Shown here piece after piece: positions 53,819 through 61,728 of a DNA stretch of 64,000 nt. The stretch comes from JAYVSZ01 sp043774925. Lineage in GTDB: Bacteria; Pseudomonadota; Gammaproteobacteria; Burkholderiales; Methylophilaceae. The position numbers and the translations under genes are program-made. Each line of letters begins with the position of its first letter. Position 1 is the first letter of the stretch. Below the pieces are notes generated by a model. It saw only the letters and a program-made list of their open reading frames with translations, made no database searches and was not told where the DNA came from. Location: NCBI GenBank assembly GCA_043774925.1, contig JAYVSZ010000003.1, positions 1 through 64,000 of the forward strand. The letters run 5' to 3'.

Positions 53819-54376
53819 CTACAGCATTAATGCTATTTGCTGTTGCACCAACTCTGTCGGCTTGCGCTTAAATCCACTCTTTGCAAACTGTTGCCAGCGG
53901 CCAATCACGTAGCACATCATCAAGTTGGATTGCACTTCAGGCAGAATTTTTTTGCCACCTTGCGCGACAGTAACTTTTAAACATTGTTTCAGCGTCATTT
54001 CAATGCGGTCGTGCAGTTGGTTAATGCGGGCTTGCAGGCGGTCGTCCTCGTTCACAAGCGCGTCGCCAATCAGCACGCGCGTCATGCCGGGGTTTTTCTC
54101 GGCAAATTTAAGTAACATGGTGATAGTGGCTTGAATTTGTTTTGTGCCTTCAGTTTCTTCGCTGGTAATTTTGTTAATCACGCCAAAAATGCTAGTTTCG
54201 ATAAATTCGATTAAGCCTTCGAACATTTGCGCTTTGCTGGCAAAGTGGCGATACAGCGCGGCTTCACTCAGGTCTAATTTTTCTGCTAATGCTGCAGTAG
54301 TAATTTTCTCGCGCTTTGGGTTTTCTAGCATTTTTGCTAAAGCTTCTAAAATTTCTTGCTTACGTTCGCCTGCCAT
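53819..54376 (-). CDS. slmA: nucleoid occlusion factor SlmA
   Basis: A 185-aa TetR-family protein: an N-terminal helix-turn-helix (ITTAALAEKLDLSEAALYRHFASKAQMF) and a helical dimer domain. ERKQEILEALAKMLE and LIEFIETSIFGVINKI are close to SlmA. DNA-bound SlmA blocks FtsZ assembly over the nucleoid, linking this gene functionally to ftsZ at 47244. The start has a GGGGAAG site. A dRS3-like pair lies just upstream. Confidence 0.92.
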   Translation of the reverse strand: MAGERKQEILEALAKMLENPKREKITTAALAEKLDLSEAALYRHFASKAQMFEGLIEFIETSIFGVINKITSEETEGTKQIQATITMLLKFAEKNPGMTRVLIGDALVNEDDRLQARINQLHDRIEMTLKQCLKVTVAQGGKKILPEVQSNLMMCYVIGRWQQFAKSGFKRKPTELVQQQIALML

Positions 54377-54404
54377 TTTATTACTTCCCCTGATTTTTTT
54401 GGTT

Positions 54405-54478
54405 TGTCATTCCGACACAAGTCGGAATCTAGAGAGTTTTATAAATACGCTAGATTCCGCGTCAAGCGCGGAATGACA
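54405..54478. repeat. dRS3-like palindrome pair upstream of slmA
   Basis: Left arm 54405-54432 and right arm 54450-54478 share the outer sequence TGTCATTCCG and CGGAATCTAG in inverse orientation, but their inner hairpin loops differ (ACACAAGT against CGTCAAGCG). Each arm is a hairpin. It belongs to the same family as 9705-9817. Confidence 0.85.
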
Positions 54479-54495
54479 ATTAAAGATTGATTTTA

Positions 54496-55134
54496 TTATA
54501 GCGCAAGGTGAGTAAGCGCTAACACACTACTCACGCGATAATCGACAAAATTTGGCTTTCGCAGTTTTTTGCTTATCCAAATGGTGCGCATACCAAGCCG
54601 CTTGGCAGTCATCAGCGCAGGCAAATTATCTTCTAACATCACGCAATCGCTTGCCTTTGCGTTAAGCGTTTTAAGTAGCATTTGAAAGCCACGCACGCTA
54701 GGTTTTGCGTGAAACTTTGCGCTTTCCACACTAAACACTAGCTCAAAACAATCGTCAATGCCCATTAATTGCAGCACACGAATCGCGTATTCACGTGGTG
54801 CGTTAGTAAACACACACTTTCGTCCTGGCAGGCTTTTAATAAGGCTGCGCAAGCGTTTGACTTGAATCACCATATTTGGTAAATCCATCAAACGATGCGT
54901 TTGTTGCAAAAAATGAAACGCATCTACGCCGTGATGGCGCATCAAACCTTTAAGCGTGGCGCCGTAAACGCCCCAATAATGTTGGCGCAGCTTGTGAGCA
55001 TCAGTTTCGTTTAAATTGAGATTATCCTGAATATACTGCGTCATGGCACGGTTCATGACAGGGAAGATGTGCGCAGATGCGTTGTGCAGGGTGTCGTCGA
55101 GGTCGAATATCCAGATTTTATTTTGAGCCGTCAT
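54496..55134 (-). CDS. HAD-family pyrimidine 5'-nucleotidase
   Basis: A 212-aa haloacid-dehalogenase hydrolase. WIFDLDDTLHNA holds the nucleophile Asp; FTNAPREYAIRVL (motif II), KPSVRGFQM (motif III Lys) and MLEDNLPALMTAKRLG (motif IV) follow. It is like the SDT1/YjjG-type nucleotidases. The ATG start and the upstream bases lie inside a palindromic repeat (55131-55200). argB and slmA flank it, an order common in Betaproteobacteria. Confidence 0.88.
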   Translation of the reverse strand: MTAQNKIWIFDLDDTLHNASAHIFPVMNRAMTQYIQDNLNLNETDAHKLRQHYWGVYGATLKGLMRHHGVDAFHFLQQTHRLMDLPNMVIQVKRLRSLIKSLPGRKCVFTNAPREYAIRVLQLMGIDDCFELVFSVESAKFHAKPSVRGFQMLLKTLNAKASDCVMLEDNLPALMTAKRLGMRTIWISKKLRKPNFVDYRVSSVLALTHLAL

Positions 55135-55200
55135 TCTGAGCGTAGCGAAGAATCCAGTAATTGAAAGAACGCAATGGATTCTTCGCTACGCTCAGAATAA
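55131..55200. repeat. palindrome pair overlapping the 5'-nucleotidase start
   Basis: A 24-nt perfect inverted repeat, arms 55133-55156 and 55175-55198 (ATTCTGAGCGTAGCGAAGAA core), with an 18-nt centre. The CAT of the left arm supplies the ATG of the minus-strand 5'-nucleotidase gene. It can form a long stem between that gene and argB. Confidence 0.88.
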
Positions 55201-55235
55201 CAAAGCCTTTTTAAAGCAATAAAGTTTGATAGTAA

Positions 55236-56120
55236 TTATTTGGCTTTAATTAAAGTACCAACGCCTTCGTCCGTGAGCACTTCCAGCAACAGCGCATGCT
55301 CAACCCGCCCGTCGATAATATGCACACTTTTCACGCCGCTTCTAGCGGCATCAAGCGCAGAGCTAATCTTAGGCAACATGCCGCCAGAAAGCGACCCATC
55401 GGCCACCATGTCGTCGATTTGCTTGGGTGTTAAGCCAGTAATTAGCTGACCATTTTCATCCAGTACACCAGGCGTATTGGTGAGCAAAATGAGTTTTTCT
55501 GCATTCAAAATTTCTGCTAATTTACCTGCTACAACGTCTGCATTGATGTTGTAAGTTTCGCCATCTTTGCCCACGCCAATTGGCGCGACGACAGGGATAA
55601 AATCGCCGCTATCTAAAAAATTGATGATACTCGGGTCAATCGCCGTGATTTCACCTACTTGGCCGACATCAATCATTTTGCTTGGGTCTTTCAAATCTTC
55701 CATCAACAATTTGTGCGCATGAATAAAATTGCCATCTTGCCCAGTTAAGCCCACGGCTTTGCCGCCGTGCCGGTTGATGAGATTTACAATTTCTTTGTTG
55801 ACTTGCCCGCCCAGCACCATTTCTACCACATCCATGGTTTCTTCATCTGTGACCCGCATACCTTGAATAAACTCACCTTTTTTGCCTAGTTTATCTAGCA
55901 TTTCGTTAATTTGCGGGCCGCCGCCATGCACCACCACGGGGTTCATGCCAACGAGTTTGAGCAGCACCACATCTTGCGCAAAGCAGTGTTTTAGGTGCTC
56001 ATCCGTCATCGCGTTGCCACCATATTTAATGACGATGGTTTTGTCGAAAAACCGTTTAATGTAAGGCAGCGCTTCTGCAAGCGTATGCGCTTTTTGTACG
56101 GCGGTTGTTTTATTTAGCAT
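55236..56120 (-). CDS. argB: acetylglutamate kinase ArgB
   Basis: A 294-aa amino-acid kinase for the second step of arginine synthesis. IVIKYGGNAM carries the catalytic Lys; VVVHGGGPQINEML binds ATP/acetylglutamate; KLILLTNTPGVLDENGQLI and GGMLPKISSALDA are family signatures. The N-terminal 25 residues with AEALPYIKRFFDKT resemble arginine-sensitive kinases, which carry an N-terminal helix; sensitivity is inferred. It lies 57 nt downstream of argA on the minus strand. Confidence 0.96.
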   Translation of the reverse strand: MLNKTTAVQKAHTLAEALPYIKRFFDKTIVIKYGGNAMTDEHLKHCFAQDVVLLKLVGMNPVVVHGGGPQINEMLDKLGKKGEFIQGMRVTDEETMDVVEMVLGGQVNKEIVNLINRHGGKAVGLTGQDGNFIHAHKLLMEDLKDPSKMIDVGQVGEITAIDPSIINFLDSGDFIPVVAPIGVGKDGETYNINADVVAGKLAEILNAEKLILLTNTPGVLDENGQLITGLTPKQIDDMVADGSLSGGMLPKISSALDAARSGVKSVHIIDGRVEHALLLEVLTDEGVGTLIKAK

Positions 56121-56177
56121 GGTTTTTGCCCTGTATTTAGGCTAATATTTCAGTTGCTACAATTGTAACTAAAAAAT

Positions 56178-57824
56178 CTATAAAGCTTTACTGAAAACTT
56201 TAGATTTACGTTGAAAGTTGTAAAGCATTTGCCTTTCTGTAGGCAGATTATCCACACTTTGTTCGATAAATCCGCGCTCTAAAAACCAGTGCTCGGTATG
56301 TGTAGTTAAGCAAAATAGAGAGGTAAAGCCTAACGCGCGTGCTTCGCCCTCACAGTAGTAAAATAGCTTATCGCCATGTCCGCCGCCGCGATATGCAGTG
56401 TCTATCGCCAAGCAAGCAAATTCGGCCTGTTGAGGTTTATTGGCTTCTTTGGCAAAAGGGTATAGCGCCGCACAGCCAATCACGCGATTATCGTGTTCCA
56501 TCACATAAAAATGGTTAATTTCCATTTCAATACGTTCGCGTCCACGCCGCACCAAAACGCCTTCACTTTCCAACGGTTCAATCAGCTGCAAAATCGCGCC
56601 AACATCGTCAATATCCGCTTGGCGCATGGTTTCAAGCGGCAATTCTGTCACCATCGTGCCAATGCCGCCGTGCGTAAAAAGCTCCTGAATAATTGCGCCA
56701 TCAATATGCCGCGAAATCAGGTGAACCCGCGCCACACCTTGCTCGCAGGCGCTTACGGCAGCGGGCAGGTAATAATTGACGTCTTCCGAAACATTGATCG
56801 GCGCCTCATTATTTTGCACATTACGCAATAAATTTTTGGCTTTATCGGCCGTCATTTCGCGCAGTAATTCGCCGCGTAAGTTGTACACGCCAGCAGAATC
56901 CATCATGAAAATCAGCTTATCCGCATCCAGCGCAATCGCGGCGCTTACGGCAACATCCTCTAAAGTCAAATTAAACGCCTCGCCTGTGGGCGAGTAACCA
57001 AGCGGAGAAAGTAGCACCAGCTCATTGTCATCCAGCCGCTTTTGTATGCCGATCGCATCGATTTTGCGCACTTCGCCCGTGTGTTGCAAATCCACGCCGC
57101 CGCGTACGCCAAGCGGCTTTGCGGTGACAAAATTACCGCTCGCCACGCGAATATCCGCACCCGCCATCGGTGAATTGATTAAACCCATCGAAAGTTGCGC
57201 TTCAATATCAACTCTAATCGCGCCGTTGGCCTCTTTCACAACCTCCATCGCGGCATCGTCAGTCACGCGCAAACCGCCTACTAGCTTGGTTTTCAGCTTA
57301 TCGCGCTTGAGCCTTTTTTCAATTTGTGGGCGCGCGCCATGCACTAAGACCAAGCGAACTTCTAAGCTGGCCAGCAAGTTTAAATCGTGCGAAAGCGCGG
57401 CAAATTGAGCATCGTTGATGACTTCACCACCAAATGCAATCACAAAAGTGCGCCCACCAAACGCGTGAATATAAGGCGTGGCGGAGCGAAACCAATTGAC
57501 GAAATCGGCTGCACTTGGCACGAGCTTATTCACCAAATTAGGCGGGTGCGGCTCACGCGCTTTGAGTGTTTGTTGTGGCGCGTCGATTTGCGCGTAAGTT
57601 GATTGGCTGTTAAATGCTTTAGGCGTATCGCTCAGCGTGTACAAGTAAGCTGGCGTGCAAGCCAAAGCCTCGGCAATCTTGCGTAACAAGGCTTCTGGCG
57701 CGCCTTGCTCATTGCGCTCAATGCGCGATAAATTGCCTGCATCAGAGCCAACGCTCGCTGCAAGTTCTGCAAGTGTGACGTGAAGAGATTTCCGCTGCTT
57801 GCGGATTGCACAGCCAATGAACAT
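56178..57824 (-). CDS. argA: N-acetylglutamate synthase ArgA with N-terminal XRE helix-turn-helix
   Basis: A 548-aa protein, about 100 residues longer than usual ArgA. Residues 1-65 are an XRE/Cro-type DNA-binding domain (IRKQRKSLHVTLAELAASVG, then NLSRIERNEQGAP). A linker leads to the amino-acid-kinase-like domain (about 110-390; VIAFGGEVIND, LVHGARPQIEKRL) and a GNAT acetyltransferase domain (about 400-548; CLAIDTAYRGGGHGDKLFYY). No Met or obvious internal start lies between the two parts, so a fused product is expected. Catalysis: acetyl-CoA plus glutamate to N-acetylglutamate. The fusion suggests self-regulation, which is inference. Confidence 0.9.
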   Translation of the reverse strand: MFIGCAIRKQRKSLHVTLAELAASVGSDAGNLSRIERNEQGAPEALLRKIAEALACTPAYLYTLSDTPKAFNSQSTYAQIDAPQQTLKAREPHPPNLVNKLVPSAADFVNWFRSATPYIHAFGGRTFVIAFGGEVINDAQFAALSHDLNLLASLEVRLVLVHGARPQIEKRLKRDKLKTKLVGGLRVTDDAAMEVVKEANGAIRVDIEAQLSMGLINSPMAGADIRVASGNFVTAKPLGVRGGVDLQHTGEVRKIDAIGIQKRLDDNELVLLSPLGYSPTGEAFNLTLEDVAVSAAIALDADKLIFMMDSAGVYNLRGELLREMTADKAKNLLRNVQNNEAPINVSEDVNYYLPAAVSACEQGVARVHLISRHIDGAIIQELFTHGGIGTMVTELPLETMRQADIDDVGAILQLIEPLESEGVLVRRGRERIEMEINHFYVMEHDNRVIGCAALYPFAKEANKPQQAEFACLAIDTAYRGGGHGDKLFYYCEGEARALGFTSLFCLTTHTEHWFLERGFIEQSVDNLPTERQMLYNFQRKSKVFSKAL

Positions 57825-57851
57825 GATTTTTATCTTAAAATTGTGATATTA

Positions 57852-57896
57852 GCAAAATATTATAATAATTTTGCATAAAACGCAAATAATTATTTT
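57852..57896 (-). promoter_or_regulatory. dyads over the argA promoter, possible ArgA-HTH operator
   Basis: GCAAAAT and ATTTTGC (57852-57858, 57868-57874) form a perfect 7-bp dyad with a 9-nt spacer, and AAATAATTATTT (57884-57895) is a perfect 12-bp palindrome beginning with GC just before it. On the minus strand TATAAT (57864-57859) lies within the first dyad, with TTTGCG 16 bp upstream. A repressor bound here would block argA. Confidence 0.45.
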
Positions 57897-57910
57897 AGAT
57901 AACTGCCAAG

Positions 57911-58684
57911 TTAAAAATCACCCCAAAGTGTTTGCATTGTTGCAATTGCGGCCAATGGCGCGGTTTCGGTGCGTAAAATACGTGGCCCAAGCTGTACGCC
58001 GATAAAGCCATGTTGTGCTGCAAGCGCTGTTTCATTGGCGCTTAGGCCGCCTTCTGCGCCAATCAGCAATTGAATTTCGCCATTTGGTTTGGTTAAATCG
58101 GCCAGCTTCTTATCAGCAAGTGGGTCTAGGGTGACGCGCAAAATTGTGGGCGAATTTTCACCCTCTCCCCCACCCTCTCCCTTAAAGGGCGAGGGGGTTT
58201 TAGCAAACCAAAGTGCCAAGTTTATTGGCGTTTCAACACTTGGCACAATTGCGCGGCCGCTTTGCTCGCACGCGGCAATCACCACATTTTGCCAATGTTC
58301 TGCGCGCTTTCTGGCTTTTTCTTCGTCTAGTTTTACCACGCTGCGTTCGGTTTTAATGGGCACAATTTTATTTGCGCCTAATTCAACGGCCTTCTGCAAG
58401 CCAATATCCATACGGTCACCAGCCGATATTCCTAAAAGCAAGGTGATGTTTAAATTGGATTCATTTTCAACTTTTACGCTACTTTTTACTTGTGCCAACG
58501 TTTCGCTTTTTTTAACGCTTGTGAGTTCGCAAGCGTAATCAAAACCATCGCCGCAAAACAAAGCCAAACTATCACCAACGTCCAAGCGCATCACCCGCGT
58601 GGCATGGGTGGCAGCGTTGTCGCTTAGCTTAATTGTGGCGCCAACGCTTAAATTTTCGGGGCTGTAAAAACGTAAATTGCTCAT
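57911..58684 (-). CDS. rsmE: 16S rRNA (uridine1498-N3)-methyltransferase RsmE
   Basis: A 257-aa SPOUT methyltransferase. An N-terminal PUA-like domain (HATRVMRLDVGDSLALF) is followed by the knotted domain with LLGISAGDRMDIGLQKAVELG, LLIGAEGGLSANE and LGPRILRTETAPLAAI. Residues about 162-177 (TPSPFKGEGGGEGE) are encoded by a palindromic repeat inserted in frame, in the loop before the SAM knot; family members lack it. The enzyme may still be active as the knot motifs are intact. Confidence 0.93.
   Translation of the reverse strand: MSNLRFYSPENLSVGATIKLSDNAATHATRVMRLDVGDSLALFCGDGFDYACELTSVKKSETLAQVKSSVKVENESNLNITLLLGISAGDRMDIGLQKAVELGANKIVPIKTERSVVKLDEEKARKRAEHWQNVVIAACEQSGRAIVPSVETPINLALWFAKTPSPFKGEGGGEGENSPTILRVTLDPLADKKLADLTKPNGEIQLLIGAEGGLSANETALAAQHGFIGVQLGPRILRTETAPLAAIATMQTLWGDF
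58159..58198 (-). repeat. in-frame palindromic repeat within rsmE
   Basis: CCCTC-CCC-TTAAA-GGG-GAGGG forms a hairpin preceded by a second CCCTCTCCCC unit. This is a form of GC-rich repeat widely seen between genes in Proteobacteria, here read through in frame as PSPFKGEGGGEGE without a stop. Confidence 0.85.
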
Positions 58685-58713
58685 GCTGGCATTGTATCTC
58701 GAAAACTTCCTTG

Positions 58714-58906
58714 TTCGTCATTCTGGCGGAGGGTGTAGCAGGGGTTTCGCACAGCATGCTGTGCGCCTGCGAAACGGCTGGCATATTTAGATGCTAGCGC
58801 GCCCTGCAAGGGAAAATCTAGGCAAAGCGGTGTTTACAGTTGCTCATTAACACCGCAAGGCTGGGCATGTGGTTGGTCTAGATACTGGCCTGCGCCAGTA
58901 TGACGG
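58714..58906. repeat. degenerate palindromic repeat region between rsmE and the thioredoxin-fold gene
   Basis: It begins CGTCATTCTGGC and ends GCCAGTATGACGG, inversely related, like the dRS3-like pairs elsewhere, but with extra material between: a perfect GCACAGCATGCTGTGC palindrome flanked by TTTCGC/GCGAAA (58743-58775), AATCTAGGC (58815-58823) and a TACTGGC-CTGC-GCCAGTA hairpin near the end. No gene is seen in the 290-nt spacer. Confidence 0.7.
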
Positions 58907-58974
58907 TTAATGTTGCATTCACGCAGAGCAAGGAATGACGTATGATATTGGAAAATCACTTGGAGTATTTTGCA

Positions 58975-59526
58975 ATGGCAAGCATTAACCCGCCCGTGTG
59001 CGATTTTAATTGGCAAGCGCCAGATTTTGCGCTGCTAAATGTTGATGGCACGCGCCACAACTTGCAACAAAGCATGGGTGCAAGCGGCCTTTTGGTGATG
59101 TTTATTTGCAACCATTGCCCTTATGTAAAAGCCATTTTGACTAGGTTAATTAGCGATTGCCGCGAGCTGCAAACGCTAGGCATAAACACGGTGGCGATAA
59201 TGAGCAACGACCTCGCCGATTACCCCGAAGATAGTTTTGAAAATATGCAAAAAATTGCGCAAGAAATGGCTTTTCCGTTTGCATATTTGTTAGATGAAAC
59301 GCAGGAAATCGCCAAAAATTATGGCGCGGTTTGCACGCCCGATTTTTTTGGTTTTAACAATCAATACCAGCTGCAATACCGTGGCCGTTTTGACGAAAGC
59401 CGCAAAGAAACCGCACCAAATAGCACGCGCGATTTGTTTAAGGCGCTGAAGCAAATTGCAGAAACCGGGCAAGGGCTAAAAGAGCAGATTGCGAGCATAG
59501 GCTGCAGTATTAAATGGAGAGAGTAA
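58975..59526 (+). CDS. thioredoxin-fold (AhpC/TSA-like) protein
   Basis: A 183-aa cytoplasmic protein with a thioredoxin/peroxiredoxin fold. FICNHCPYVKA carries a CxxC-like pair (CNHC) at the active-site position, followed by CTPDFFGF with the cis-Pro. This family is usually annotated as thioredoxin family or redoxin domain protein; the substrate is unknown. Start MASINPPV is chosen because TTGGAG lies 9 nt upstream; an earlier ATG at 58942 lacks an RBS. Confidence 0.85.
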   Translation: MASINPPVCDFNWQAPDFALLNVDGTRHNLQQSMGASGLLVMFICNHCPYVKAILTRLISDCRELQTLGINTVAIMSNDLADYPEDSFENMQKIAQEMAFPFAYLLDETQEIAKNYGAVCTPDFFGFNNQYQLQYRGRFDESRKETAPNSTRDLFKALKQIAETGQGLKEQIASIGCSIKWRE

Positions 59527-59562
59527 TATATGTTAGCTATCATTACCGGAGGGGTAAGAATA

Positions 59563-60078
59563 ATGAAATTATCAGATTGGATTATGATTTTTGCAGTTTT
59601 ACTTGGACCAATTATTGCTGTGCAACTTACAAGATATTTAGATAATAAAAAAGAAATACGCCAGAGAAAATTAGATCTTTTTAGAACTCTTATGGCTACA
59701 AGAGCGTATAACATTTCATGGGATCATGTTATTGCTTTGAATCGCATAGATATTGAGTTTGAGAATCGAATTCCTAAAGAAAATGATGTATTGAATGCTT
59801 GGAAAAGTTATTTTGACATCCTTAATAATAAGGCGCTTACACCTGAGCTGTGGAATATAAAAAGAGTAGATTTGTTTGTTGAATTATTACACTCAATGGC
59901 TAAAGTTTTGGATTATGATTTTGATAAAACACATATTAAAAACTCTGCGTATTCGCCTGAGGCGCATGGAAATACCGAGTCAGAAAACAATGAAATTCGG
60001 GCAGGCATTATAAAAATCCTGAAAGGTGAAGCTTTATTTCCTATTGAGGTTAAGGCTATAAAAAATCAAGATGAATAA
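59563..60078 (+). CDS. DUF6680-like membrane-anchored protein
   Basis: A 171-aa protein starting MKLSDWIMIFAVLLGPIIAVQ, an N-terminal membrane anchor, followed by RQRKLDLFRTLMATRAYNIS and a helical domain. It resembles the DUF6680 family of unknown function. A GGAGGGG site lies 9 nt upstream. The coding sequence is visibly richer in A and T than its neighbours and uses AT-ending codons, suggesting acquisition by transfer. Its stop overlaps the next gene by 8 nt. Confidence 0.65.
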   Translation: MKLSDWIMIFAVLLGPIIAVQLTRYLDNKKEIRQRKLDLFRTLMATRAYNISWDHVIALNRIDIEFENRIPKENDVLNAWKSYFDILNNKALTPELWNIKRVDLFVELLHSMAKVLDYDFDKTHIKNSAYSPEAHGNTESENNEIRAGIIKILKGEALFPIEVKAIKNQDE

Positions 60079-61108
60079 TAATAAGCTTAAATGGGGCATT
60101 CTCGGCGCGGCACGTGTGAATGAGCGCCTACTACCAGCGATTACCGAAGCGCCAAATTCGCAGTTGGTGGCGATTGCCAGCCGTCGTGCAGGTGCGGCCA
60201 AAGCAACTTTAGAAAAATATGCGCCGAATGCGCAAAATGTGGCGTGTTATGACGATTTAGATGCGTTAATAAATGACAAAAATGCTGAGGCAATTTACTG
60301 CCCAATGGCGAATGAAGAGCACGCCGAATGGGCGATTAAAGCGATTAACGCGGGCAAGCATGTGTTGATAGAAAAGCCAATGGCGATTAGCGTTGCGGAT
60401 ATTGACGCGATTGAAGCGGCGGCGAAAAAGAACAAAGTCAAAGTGATGGAAGGCTTTATGTATCGCTTTCATCCGCAGCACGCCAAAGTGCGCGAACTGA
60501 TAGAAAGCGGCTTGATTGGCGATGTGTTGTCTTGCCGCGCTAGCTTCTCATTCCTCATGCCGCCATCGCGCATGTATCGCATTAATCGCGCCATGAGCCA
60601 AGGTGGCGGCGCGTTGTGGGATATTGGCCCTTATGCCATTCACGCGCTGCGTTGGTGCTTTGGCGCAGAACCAAAATCCGTCATCGCCCAAGCCAAGCTA
60701 AACGAGCACGGCGCAGATGTTGCAATGAGCGGCGTTTTAGATTTCGGAAATGACGTGCAAGGCCGCGCGCGTTTTGGCCATTTTGATATAAGCTTTGAAA
60801 GAAGCCGTAAAGCGGAATACGAAATTATTGGCGATAAAGGCGCCATTAAATGCCCCAATATGTGGGCTTACCCGAGTGATGAGCCAGTAATCAGCTGGGA
60901 AGCGGGCGGAAAATCTGAAACGATTACGCTGCCAAAAGCAGACCATTTTAAAGCAGAAATTGAGCACTTTAGTGACTGTGTTTTGCACAATAAAACGCCA
61001 CTTTTAAGCTTTGCAGATGCGCGTGCAAATTGCAATGCGCTTGAATCAATAAGGCTGCAAGCCATTATCCATGCGGCTTCCAGCGGCATGCTTGTAACTA
61101 TAGGCTAA
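60071..61108 (+). CDS. Gfo/Idh/MocA family oxidoreductase
   Basis: A 345-aa NAD(P)-dependent dehydrogenase. KWGILGAARVNERLLPAI is the N-terminal Rossmann loop and GKHVLIEKPMAISVADID contains the EKP signature. GGGALWDIGPYAIHALRWCFG holds the catalytic DxxxH-like segment. Substrates in this family are sugars or polyols and cannot be told here. It overlaps the DUF6680-like gene upstream and the convergent GST gene by 4 nt. Confidence 0.9.
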   Translation: MNNNKLKWGILGAARVNERLLPAITEAPNSQLVAIASRRAGAAKATLEKYAPNAQNVACYDDLDALINDKNAEAIYCPMANEEHAEWAIKAINAGKHVLIEKPMAISVADIDAIEAAAKKNKVKVMEGFMYRFHPQHAKVRELIESGLIGDVLSCRASFSFLMPPSRMYRINRAMSQGGGALWDIGPYAIHALRWCFGAEPKSVIAQAKLNEHGADVAMSGVLDFGNDVQGRARFGHFDISFERSRKAEYEIIGDKGAIKCPNMWAYPSDEPVISWEAGGKSETITLPKADHFKAEIEHFSDCVLHNKTPLLSFADARANCNALESIRLQAIIHAASSGMLVTIG

Positions 61109-61713
61109 ATGCCCGACATTGGAATATAGTTTGGCAACGCCTTAATGCGGGAGCACCACGCGCGAATATTGGGGTAAGCTTCAAGCGAAACGCCACCTTG
61201 ATGCGATAGCGCAATATACGGATAGCAAGCGCAATCGGCAATCGTCACGCGACCCATTTCTAGCCAATTATTTTTACCCAAATGCGCTTCAAATACGTGC
61301 AAAATTGCATCGCTATTTTTAATCGTCGTCGGTTTATCCAGTTTGTAGCCAAATAAATCTACCAACCGCGCGTCACCTGGGCCATGCTGCACTTCATTCG
61401 CCGCGGTAGAAAGCCATTGCGTAATTTTTGCCGTATGTGCGGGGTCTTTAGGCAGCCAAGCCTCGCCACCATATTTACCCGCCAAATAAACCAAAATCGC
61501 TTGCGAATCCCACAAAGTCAGGTCGCCATCTTGCAAAATTGGCACTTGGCCAAGCGGATTCATCGCCAAATATTTTGCCGATTTATGCTCGCCCGCCATA
61601 AAATCCACAGACACTAATTCGATTGGGATTTTGGCTAAAGCGCAAAACAAACGTACTTTGTAACAGTTGCCAGAAGGCTCTAAATCGTGCAGCTTTAAAT
61701 TTGATGAAGCCAT
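61105..61713 (-). CDS. glutathione S-transferase family protein
   Basis: A 202-aa GST. The thioredoxin-fold half has EPSGNCYKVRLFCAL with a possible catalytic Ser/Asn, MNPLGQVPILQDG with the cis-Pro, and LWDSQAILVYLA with the conserved Glu/Asp-Ser pair (here DS). The C-terminal half is all-helical with VTIADCACYPYI. Role in detoxification is inferred from family. It lies 22 nt after the VOC protein gene on the minus strand, probably co-transcribed. Confidence 0.88.
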   Translation of the reverse strand: MASSNLKLHDLEPSGNCYKVRLFCALAKIPIELVSVDFMAGEHKSAKYLAMNPLGQVPILQDGDLTLWDSQAILVYLAGKYGGEAWLPKDPAHTAKITQWLSTAANEVQHGPGDARLVDLFGYKLDKPTTIKNSDAILHVFEAHLGKNNWLEMGRVTIADCACYPYIALSHQGGVSLEAYPNIRAWCSRIKALPNYIPMSGI

Positions 61714-61728
61714 GGGGATTCTCCTCGG

